Part shown: one piece after another, positions 7,015 through 15,600 of the stretch
Numbering within the stretch: the stretch's first letter is position 1
Layout: each line of letters starts with the position of its first letter
Assembly: GCF_032051575.1 (NCBI RefSeq)
Contig: NZ_DAMBYD010000007.1
Coordinates: 62,001-126,000 of the forward strand
DNA length: 64,000 nt
Source: Aminipila sp032051575
Lineage (GTDB): Bacteria > Bacillota > Clostridia > Peptostreptococcales > Anaerovoracaceae
Direction of reading: 5' to 3'
Made by a program: the position numbers and the translations under genes
Notes under the pieces: model-generated
Database searches by the model: none
The model's input: only the letters and a program-made list of their open reading frames with translations
What the model was told of the DNA's origin: nothing

Positions 7015-8028
7015 CTAAATAAATTTAGACATGCAGACAATTTTTTTCTTTGCTCTATTTATTTTGATTTCTAGTTGACTTATACTTTGAATAAATTTTG
7101 CAAAAGTAGCGTATCCATAATCCTTTACCTCAAAGGTATCAAAATTACCATGCACCTTTTGCCCCAATGTTGCTAACTCTATCCCATTTTTCTTATTTGT
7201 TTTTACACAATTAATAATAAATTCATCTAACTCTTCCTTGCTTATTCTATTATCTTTTATCCTAACTGAGACAAGTTTACCGTCTTTAAGCAGTTCAAAG
7301 CAGCCCATTTCCTCAATAAATTTAGACAAAAAGCTGTATCCGTAATTACGAACATCGAAGTCGGAATACTTTTTTACCAACCGATTTCCAATCTCTGCCA
7401 GAACTGTATTTTTACCACGATTTTCATTTTCAGTTATGATTGAACTTATATAATTTTTAATAAGTTGTTCCTCTATAACTCCATGATTTTTCTCAATCGA
7501 ATGAACTTCACCAGCTTTTTCTGCATCAACCAAGCTAACCTCTTCACTATCCGCCTTCGCAGCTAACCCCTCTTCCATAAGCTCATCTTCATTTTGATTT
7601 AATAGCACTTCTAATATGGTAAAAACATTGCAAGCAGCTCTAAAAGAACGTGGTGTTTTCTCTTCGCCCATTCCTATCACATTCATGCCTGACTCTCTTA
7701 GCCTACTAGCTAACCTAGTAAAATCACTATCACTGGATACGATGCAGAATCCATCAACATTACCCGTATACAAAATGTCCATTGCATCTATAATGAGTGC
7801 TGAATCCGTAGAATTTTTCCAAGCTGTGTTACTAAACTGCTGTATTGGTGTTATGGAATTTTCTAGAAGTTCCTTCTTCCACTTATTGGTCTGTTTGCTA
7901 GTCCAGTCTCCATAAATACGTCTATAAGTAATAACACCATATTTGGTCATTTCATCCAATATACATTCAACATACTTGGCCGAAATATTATCTGAATCTA
8001 TCAGTACTGCAAATCTCTTATCTGCCAT
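7015..8028 (-). CDS. NYN-domain protein with two OST-HTH/LOTUS domains
   Basis: Residues 1-145 form a PIN-like NYN domain: VLIDSDNIS supplies the first acidic residues, STDSALIIDAMD the second and FCIVSSDSDFTRLA the third. This is the expected acidic site of a metal-dependent ribonuclease. After a linker come two LOTUS domains (about 172-245 and 248-335), each with a DVRNYGYSFLSKF or EVKDYGYATFAKF core; these domains bind RNA, often G-rich or structured. The product is 337 residues, the usual size for bacterial NYN-LOTUS proteins. The ATG follows GTGAGGTG. It lies 54 bases after addA. The RNA target is unknown; in this run it is the likely RNA-acting partner. Confidence 0.88.
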   Translation of the reverse strand: MADKRFAVLIDSDNISAKYVECILDEMTKYGVITYRRIYGDWTSKQTNKWKKELLENSITPIQQFSNTAWKNSTDSALIIDAMDILYTGNVDGFCIVSSDSDFTRLASRLRESGMNVIGMGEEKTPRSFRAACNVFTILEVLLNQNEDELMEEGLAAKADSEEVSLVDAEKAGEVHSIEKNHGVIEEQLIKNYISSIITENENRGKNTVLAEIGNRLVKKYSDFDVRNYGYSFLSKFIEEMGCFELLKDGKLVSVRIKDNRISKEELDEFIINCVKTNKKNGIELATLGQKVHGNFDTFEVKDYGYATFAKFIQSISQLEIKINRAKKKIVCMSKFI

Positions 8029-8082
8029 ATTTCACCTCACCTTTCAATCTTCTATCACGAAGAGTTTAAACTAAACGTATTT

Positions 8083-11000
8083 TTATATTTCAATAAAAAT
8101 CTGTGCATTTAACATATAGATATATGCTTCCCTAACTTTCACACCTTTAACCACTTCAATAGCTTCACGGTAAAGTTCAATCTGCTCTCTATAGGTTTCT
8201 TTTATGTAGGCTATTTCGTGTGGATCTGTAGGGTTGTCAACCCGATTGGTTTTGTAATCCAGTAATATGTATTTGTCTCCTTCTCTGAAATAACAGTCAA
8301 TGATACCCTGCACGATTATATCTTCACCCTTAATTTTCTTCACCAAATTAAATGGTGTTTCTTTAAATATCTCATCTGCCTGAGCAAGCCTTTTGCCTAA
8401 CTTTGAGCATTGAAATTTAATGATCATTTTCGCATGCTTTCTCGCCTCAACTGCCTCTTCACCAGTAAGCAGCTGTCTATTTTCAAGATCGGTAATAAAG
8501 CCTCGAACCGATTCCAATGCTATCTTTTCCTCTTGGGAGCACAAGCCATAACCTTCTTTAAAATCCCAATGCTCCAATACGCTATGTATAATAGTGCCTC
8601 GCTCTGCTGCTGTAAATCCTGATGTTTGACCTTGTGCAAATTGAGGAACAGCCAATGCCGCATCATAGGAGCTTTCATAATAAAGGCGTTCATAATTTTC
8701 TGGAGTCATGCCTTCTTCTGAAAGTAAATCACTTATTTTATTCAGCTTACTCACAGAGAATTTCGACTTCAAAAGTCTTGCATATTCATATCCATATGTA
8801 AAAGAAAGCTGTTTATCAATCTGAGCATAAATCTGTGCGTATGACGCTCCATTCACATCCATGCCCATTTCATTTGTATCCATATGGTTAAGTAATTTTT
8901 TAAGCTGTTCTTTTCCGTCATTAGTCTGGGCATTCTCAAATGATATTTCTTGTGCATCATGGTAATACACGGATATATCACTGGCTGAGATTGCGGGCAT
9001 AATCATATCAAGATAACAAGATGCTCTAAATACATCCGGTTCCTCCAAGCTTTCCTTTGCCTCTCGGAATTTCTGCAAGTCCTTTACACTTCCCAAAAGA
9101 ATTAGTTTATCCTGTGCCCTGGTAAATGCCACATAAAGAATTCTTACTTCCTCTTCCAGGTCCTCCTTTTTTCTTTTATTATCAATTGCCATCTGAACAA
9201 GAGTCTTTTTATAAAAGTGTCGCTGTCTATCTACGTACCGAAGTCCTAATCCAATGTTTTTATGGAGGTCTACTGGTTTTCTGGCATTGGCATTATTAAA
9301 GCGCTTGCCCATGCCTGCAACAATAACCATGGGAAATTCTAATCCTTTACTTTTATGGATAGTCATAATCCTTACAACATCATCATTCTCTCCCACAAGA
9401 GTTACCTGCCCCATAGGAACTTTTTTTTCTTTAATAGCATCTACATATGTAATAAACCCAAAGAGCCCTTTCATCTGTGAAGCCTGGAACTGTACAGCTT
9501 TATCTATTAATGCTCTCAAATTCGCTTGTCTTTGCATACCACTTGGTAATGCTCCCACAAAGGTATAATATTCTGTATCCCATAGCAACTTCCAGATTAA
9601 TTCATCCAAAGGCATAAATTCAGCCATTTGTTTCCACTCAGCCAGTTTTGCTAAAGCATCAGCACATTTTTTAAGAAGCTGGTGATTTTTATTTGATTCA
9701 TTAGTTATATTTGCATATAGGTTAAATGCTTCAAAATATGATGTGTTTTTGCTATTACTCCTTATCTGAGCCAATTCCTCAACTGTAAATCCGAAAATAC
9801 TAGAATGAAGTACACTAATTAGTGGGATATCCTGTCTCCTGTTATCAATGATTCTCAGGAGGTTCAGAAAGATTTGAATTTCCAACGTGTCAAAATATCC
9901 ATCACTATCATTAATATGTGAGGGTATATCCATCTGCATAAGCACCTGTTGAAATTTATCAGCATAGTTCTTCTGCCCTCTCATAAGTATGACTATATCC
10001 CGTTTAGTCATGGGTCTTTCTACACTTTTCTTCACATCAAATATGATTTTCCCCAAGGACTCCTTTATCAGCCTGGCTGCTATAAAAGCTTCCATTTCTG
10101 CCGATTTCAGTTCTCTTATTTCCTCGTCAACCTCCATATCTTCTGTTATTTTCTGGTCAACTAAATGCAGTTCAGCCAGGTAGTCAAACTCTCCTTCATA
10201 GGAAATCCCCTTATACAGTGCTGCTTCCGCATCATATCCTGCCATAAGCTTGGAAAACAAATCATTGACAGCCTTTATCACATTCCCTTTACTTCTAAAA
10301 TTAAAATTTAAATCAATTTTTGCATCTAGCTCATTTTCTTCTTTCTTAAAGTTCTCATACTTTTCCATAAAAAGCTCAGGTTCTGCAAGCCTGAATTTGT
10401 AAATACTCTGTTTTACATCACCAACCATAAACACATTATTATCACGCTTTATAGCTGTAATCAGGGTATCCTGTATCACATTACTATCCTGGTATTCATC
10501 TACAAAAATATACTTAAATTTATCTCGATATTCTGCCGCTGCCTGGTCATTTTCCAGAATTTCTAAAGCATAATGCTCTATATCATTAAAGTCTATTAGC
10601 TTCTTTTCTTCTTTTTGTTCTTTGTAATGTTCACTAAATTTCTTTACTAACATTGCCAAAGTTTCAGCATGAGGATAAACCTTATTCATGTCCGCGATTT
10701 GTTCCGTTAAAGGCCGCATAAAATAGTCTTGCTTTATTCCCTTAAGTGCATCTTTACAACGCTCACGGTATATTCCTGCAAACTCTTTTACTTCATCAAA
10801 AGCCTCTTTTTCATCTTTAGTCGTTACCATTCTTACATATGAAATCTTACTAAGTGTCTCACCAAACTGATCAAAATCTCCTGCCTGAAAAATATTTATT
10901 GCTTCGTCTATTGAGACAAAATCCTCCTTGCATTTTACTGCAAACTTCACAGCTCCCGCCTCTTCAAAGATTTCAATGGATTTATCATAATTTGCCCTTG

Positions 11001-11667
11001 CATAAAAAAGTTCCTTTTTTATGTGTTGTTTTATTTCTTCAAACATTTTTGACTGTAAGAATTTTTCTTCATCCATGACCAGATTTTCTACACTTCTGTC
11101 CAGCCATTCCCATGGTTCAGGTACGCTTTGAATGGTCTTATACACTTCCAAAATCATTTCCTTAACCAAGTTTTCATTCTTGGTGGAAGCATAATTATTT
11201 AGGAATTCAATAAATTCATGACCGCCCTTATCAAACATTTCCTCAAATAAATTATCCATAGCCTGTGCCTGAAGAATAATCTGTTGGGCCTCATCACAGA
11301 TTTTAAAGTTCGGATCAATTCCTATAACATGGAAAAACCGCCGTATAACCTCCAATGCAAAAGCATGGAAGGTACTTATATTTGCCTTATATATAAGGTT
11401 TAACTGTCTACGCAAAAAAACTGTATCCCCTGAATTTTTTTCAATTTCAGAGGTCACAGCCTGGACTATTTTTTCTCTCATTTCTGCCGCTGCAGCATTG
11501 GTAAATGTAACAACCAGCATTTCATTAACAGAAACACCTTCATTTATAATTAGCTGTTTAATTCTTTCGACTAAAACAGCCGTCTTACCCGAGCCTGCTG
11601 CTGCCGCAACTAGCATATTTTTATTTCTAAGCTCTATTGCTTCCGCCTGCTTTTCAGTCCATTTCAT
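8083..11667 (-). CDS. addA: AddA subunit of the AddAB helicase-nuclease
   Basis: The 1194-residue protein opens MKWTEKQAEAIE and continues with the Walker A motif AAAGSGKTAVLVERI, then VDEYQDSN (motif II), VMIVAGMG-like and MTIHKSKGLEFP helicase motifs, and EEVRILYVAFTRAQD (motif VI). The C-terminal RecB-type nuclease core shows YILLDYKTNRV. It is full length and looks active. I start it at the ATG of MKWTEKQ (11667), the usual N-terminus of the family; an in-frame ATG at 11697 would overlap the HEPN gene. AddA normally works with AddB, which carries the Chi-scanning and Fe-S parts and usually sits directly upstream. Here the upstream gene is a HEPN protein and no addB is visible in the window. 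Confidence 0.95.
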   Translation of the reverse strand: MKWTEKQAEAIELRNKNMLVAAAAGSGKTAVLVERIKQLIINEGVSVNEMLVVTFTNAAAAEMREKIVQAVTSEIEKNSGDTVFLRRQLNLIYKANISTFHAFALEVIRRFFHVIGIDPNFKICDEAQQIILQAQAMDNLFEEMFDKGGHEFIEFLNNYASTKNENLVKEMILEVYKTIQSVPEPWEWLDRSVENLVMDEEKFLQSKMFEEIKQHIKKELFYARANYDKSIEIFEEAGAVKFAVKCKEDFVSIDEAINIFQAGDFDQFGETLSKISYVRMVTTKDEKEAFDEVKEFAGIYRERCKDALKGIKQDYFMRPLTEQIADMNKVYPHAETLAMLVKKFSEHYKEQKEEKKLIDFNDIEHYALEILENDQAAAEYRDKFKYIFVDEYQDSNVIQDTLITAIKRDNNVFMVGDVKQSIYKFRLAEPELFMEKYENFKKEENELDAKIDLNFNFRSKGNVIKAVNDLFSKLMAGYDAEAALYKGISYEGEFDYLAELHLVDQKITEDMEVDEEIRELKSAEMEAFIAARLIKESLGKIIFDVKKSVERPMTKRDIVILMRGQKNYADKFQQVLMQMDIPSHINDSDGYFDTLEIQIFLNLLRIIDNRRQDIPLISVLHSSIFGFTVEELAQIRSNSKNTSYFEAFNLYANITNESNKNHQLLKKCADALAKLAEWKQMAEFMPLDELIWKLLWDTEYYTFVGALPSGMQRQANLRALIDKAVQFQASQMKGLFGFITYVDAIKEKKVPMGQVTLVGENDDVVRIMTIHKSKGLEFPMVIVAGMGKRFNNANARKPVDLHKNIGLGLRYVDRQRHFYKKTLVQMAIDNKRKKEDLEEEVRILYVAFTRAQDKLILLGSVKDLQKFREAKESLEEPDVFRASCYLDMIMPAISASDISVYYHDAQEISFENAQTNDGKEQLKKLLNHMDTNEMGMDVNGASYAQIYAQIDKQLSFTYGYEYARLLKSKFSVSKLNKISDLLSEEGMTPENYERLYYESSYDAALAVPQFAQGQTSGFTAAERGTIIHSVLEHWDFKEGYGLCSQEEKIALESVRGFITDLENRQLLTGEEAVEARKHAKMIIKFQCSKLGKRLAQADEIFKETPFNLVKKIKGEDIIVQGIIDCYFREGDKYILLDYKTNRVDNPTDPHEIAYIKETYREQIELYREAIEVVKGVKVREAYIYMLNAQIFIEI

Positions 11668-11687
11668 ACTTAACCTAACCTTTGCTT

Positions 11688-12077
11688 TTATTGCCATTTA
11701 GATAAAATCTCATGTTTTAATTCCTTAAACATCTTTACATAAGTCTGCTTTGTTTTTAAGACTATATCCCTTGCGATTTCTTGATTATAGGCATGAGAAA
11801 CATTATTTCTAGAAGCCAGTGCCTGAATCCATGTTTCTTCTTCCTTTATCATTCCTGCATTGTAGGCAGTCTTTATAATCATTTTGGGTGAACCAGTTCT
11901 TCCTTCTTCATATCCATGAAGTTCGAGTATTTCTTTCATAGCCTTCCATGATTGCTCAAAACAAATTTCGTAAAGTGCCACTAATCCTGTCAGGACAACA
12001 TTATCATAAGGTTCATCATACTTAAAAATATCCTCTAAATTGCTTAATGCCTTAGAAAAGTTTTCAAACTTTTTCAT
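11688..12077 (-). CDS. HEPN protein, HI0074-type nucleotidyltransferase partner
   Basis: The 129-residue helical protein matches the 'nucleotidyltransferase substrate-binding, HI0074' family: WKAMKEILELHG, then GSPKMIIKTAYNAGMI, then RNNVSHAYN. The last contains R-x4-H-x-Y, the ribonuclease motif of HEPN toxins whose Tyr is modified by the partner in HepT/MntA pairs. The start overlaps the end of the nucleotidyltransferase gene by 14 bases, with AGGGG ahead of it. Its own end overlaps the possible upstream addA start. It is either a HEPN/MNT toxin or a non-toxic substrate-binding partner; the intact motif favours a working pair. Confidence 0.85.
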   Translation of the reverse strand: MKKFENFSKALSNLEDIFKYDEPYDNVVLTGLVALYEICFEQSWKAMKEILELHGYEEGRTGSPKMIIKTAYNAGMIKEEETWIQALASRNNVSHAYNQEIARDIVLKTKQTYVKMFKELKHEILSKWQ

Positions 12078-12360
12078 ATATAAGTACCCCTTCCCTATGG
12101 ATTGATTTTAATAGTTCCTGGTCTGCAGGTCCATCTAAGTTTACAATATCAAAAAAAAGCAAAGTGTTGACATCTTCCTCTATGTCCAGCATAAAGGATG
12201 CAATATCTCCCCCTGATACTGCAAGATCTATGTCACTTCTGTCTTTAAAGTCGTTCCTTGCTCTTGAGCCGAATAAGATTACTTTATTCAGTCCATGTTT
12301 TCTTGCCAAAGAACAAATTTCATCTGTCACATTGTCTTTTATCCCTGTTTTTTCAAACAC
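12064..12360 (-). CDS. Minimal nucleotidyltransferase (MNT), partner of the HEPN protein
   Basis: The 98-residue product has the complete pol-beta nucleotidyltransferase signature: VILFGSRARNDFKDRSDIDL (G-S, ten residues, D-x-D). A third acidic strand FFDIVNLD follows. Minimal nucleotidyltransferases of this size act as antitoxins by adding AMP units to the HEPN Tyr. The start is GTG with AGGA about 7 bases upstream. It is the first gene of the run that continues through the HEPN protein, addA, NYN, arginase-fold and repeat-only genes. A weak promoter is possible upstream (TTGTTG, 18 bases, TATAGA near 12418-12450). Confidence 0.88.
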   Translation of the reverse strand: MFEKTGIKDNVTDEICSLARKHGLNKVILFGSRARNDFKDRSDIDLAVSGGDIASFMLDIEEDVNTLLFFDIVNLDGPADQELLKSIHREGVLIYEKV

Positions 12361-12626
12361 TCTAATTCCTACTTTCCTAAGCTTCTTTCAATTTTAAACT
12401 AACCTCTCTCTATTCTATAAAGAATCCTCAGTTATTTCAACAATAATTTGTATTTATATGAAATTAAGCTATCACAATGTAACTTAATCCTAATTCAGAA
12501 TGCCTTATTAATATATAATTCATAAAATTTGAATAGACTATAACGATTCTTGCCATAATTCCATACACTTCTGCACTTTTAAGGTATAAATTCTACCATT
12601 TTTCTTATCTATGTGCATATAAGAAA

Positions 12627-12659
12627 CACCTTAAGCTGGCAAAATGCAAACTTAAGGTG
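12627..12659 (-). terminator. Terminator after the large SLH surface protein gene
   Basis: CACCTTAAG and CTTAAGGTG form a 9-pair stem with a 15-base loop; the minus strand continues TTTCTTATAT. It lies 33 bases after the SLH gene stop. The rest of the 12361-12691 interval is AT-rich; apart from this hairpin and a possible promoter for the nucleotidyltransferase gene I see nothing in it. Confidence 0.65.
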
Positions 12660-12691
12660 CTTGGATAGTTATTATTCAGATTATTCTTTAC

Positions 12692-15600
12692 TTATTGTTT
12701 GATGTAATTTGCAATCATAGTAGTTGCTTCTGCTCTTGTGGCGTTGTTCTTTGGATTGAAGCTGTATGAACCTAAGTTATTTTTCTCTCCGCTTATAATG
12801 GCTGCTTTCTGCATAGAGGTGACTGCATCCTTTGCATAACTTGCTATCTCATAACCATCAGCAAACTGTACTGCTTTGTTTGTATTTGCAAGGGATTTTT
12901 TTGAAACATTTGCCGCATACTTTGAAATCATTACCGACATATCCTGCCTTGTAATATTGGCATTAGGTGAAAACTTTTCATTACCTGTTCCTCCTGCAAT
13001 GCCATTTTCAACAGCCCATGCTACTGCTTTTGCATACCATGCTTTTTCAGACACATCACTAAACGCAGAATCTGTGTACTTGCTTAAATCGTTACCACTC
13101 ATATTGGCAAGAATCTGTACAAATTCAGCCCTAGTAATCTGACTGTCTGGTGAAAACGCAGTTGCACTCTTTCCTTTGATAATGTCCCTTGCCGCAAGAT
13201 ATAAAATATTCTTTTTAGCCCAATGACTTGCAGTGTCTGCAAATTTTACCTCATTATAGCCTATGACATAGGTTGACCAGTGATTATTTTCCATAATGAA
13301 ATGCTTGCTGTCATCACTTAAATGACCATTATTAATTATTTCAAGACTTCCATCTGGCTTCATCCAGTATGCCACTACAGCTTCCGACTGCTCGCCACTG
13401 ACAAGTGTATATGGAACTACAGAGACTGCCTTCCCTCCCAATTCAGAAATAATTTTATTTCCCTTTTCTGCAGTAAACTCATATATAGGTCTGCCTTTAA
13501 TTTTTGATTCAAGTGCATTTTTTGCTTCCTCTGTAACTCCTGATATACCCGTAACCACTGTTACTGCATCAGTTTTTGCTATAGTTATCTTAAGATCCTC
13601 CGTTACACTGTTTGCAAAAGTTTTCAGTATATCTGCATCAAAACTTACTTCTCCTACTAAGGTACTTATTGTCAATCTGTCAACACCGGTTTGTAGTGCT
13701 GTCACAGATGCCTTTGGTAGAATAGTTTCAATAGATTTAGCTTTAGAATCACTTGTTACATTAATAATTATTTCCTTTTCAGAAGATTTGTCTTTCTTCA
13801 CAGCCTCTATTAATTCATCTATAGCTTTTTTTATATCTTCTGCCGATGGCTTTACAATAGCTTTTCCATCAGAATCTACTGTTGCTTTTACAGACACCCT
13901 AGCTTTTATACTTACACCGTTTTCAGATTCTTGCTTATATGCTTTTCCTCCCCATTTCTCAGAACCTTCTTCTTTAGTATAATCATCTGTATAATGCCAT
14001 ACAATACGGTCCCCATTCTCAAGAAATTGCTCATTAAGTCCCAAAGACGGATGAGTTCCATTAAGAGTATACATCCATCCAGAAAGTTGTCCATTTGTAA
14101 ATTCAGCCAGTTTTACGTCCTTATATGTAATGGAGGAAACATAATTTCCTGTTGGGTTTTGCCACTTCATCCCCGCTTCCTTTAGTGCCTTTTCAAATAT
14201 ATCACGAACCTTGGCATTTACATCCACTGTATAAGCTGTTTTGGCAATCCATGTTTCCAGATTGTTAGATTTCAATGTGTGCTTTTCACCCTCTTCTCCA
14301 TGAGATGAATCACCCAGCAAAGTAAAGTAAACAGTTATAGTATTTTCTTCCTGTACCGGTGCTTTAAGGACTGTTACAGGAAATTCCATCTGTGCCGCTC
14401 CGTATGTCGCAACCAGTGTCAGTACAGCCCTCTTGCTGCTGTCAAAACCCGTAATCGTTATGTCCTTAGAAGAAAGCCTTTTCGTTGTTCCATCGCTTAA
14501 ACTTGCAATAAAGGACATTCCTGACAAGTCAAGTGTATCCCCTATGTAATATGTGTTTTTATACTCCCCCAAAAGTTCAAGGGCATACGCCACAGGCTCC
14601 TTGCTGATTTCAGGATATTTTTTCCCATTAACCCAATTTTTCAGGCTGCCTTCTCCCTTGTTCAGAAGCTCCGTAATTGTTCCATCTGCCATTTCAGATG
14701 TAGTGGCCTTCCTTGCTAGTTTCACACAATCTACACCCATGGGATCATCTGTTCTGTTATAATTTGTTTTTGCAACTCCAGATGGTACACCTTCCATGCT
14801 TTTACTTGTATCAATATACTTAACTTGATTATTGGATTTATTTACAGTGGTGCAACTTGTATCCACACATCCAACTCCACCAATTGCACGTTGTGCACCA
14901 CAATTTTCCCGATAATAATTATTTTCAATCACGTTGCATTTATTTAATGACGCCATATATCCAATGATACTTCCTACATTTGCATTCTCATCAGTTGCTT
15001 CCACAGTACCATAAAAATGATTATTTCTTATATATGAATTTGACCAGTTTTGAATACATCCTGGTTCTGCTCCAAAGAGACCTCCTACATTATTTGCTCC
15101 CTTCACTACAGCATCTACATAACAGTTCTGAATTGTTACACAAAGAGTATTTGGAGCTGAGTCTGCCTGATATCCTTTTCCAATAATTCCACCCACATAA
15201 CTACCAGTAGAGGTAATACTTCCGCAGAAACCACAATTCATCAAGCTGAACGGCCCCATGCTCTGACTCTTACCTGATACAATACCACTGGCAGCTCCCG
15301 TGCTATATAAATCTGCATAGCTTACACAATTAATAATAGTGCCACTTATTCGTCCTGCAAATGATGCTACATTTCCCACAATTTCTCCGGTTTCCTTGTC
15401 TTTACCCATAGTAACGCCTTTTTCAATGACGCAATTTGTGATATTAACCGTATTTCCTCCTGAAGCACCTCCGTCAATGAAACCACTACCTCTTAAATTT
15501 GAGCCACTTTTAACAGTAACATTTTGAATATTTATTGTATCAGGGCATCCTTTTGCGTAGCTACCGCCAGTTCCTATATTATAATCTCCGTCCTCTCCGT

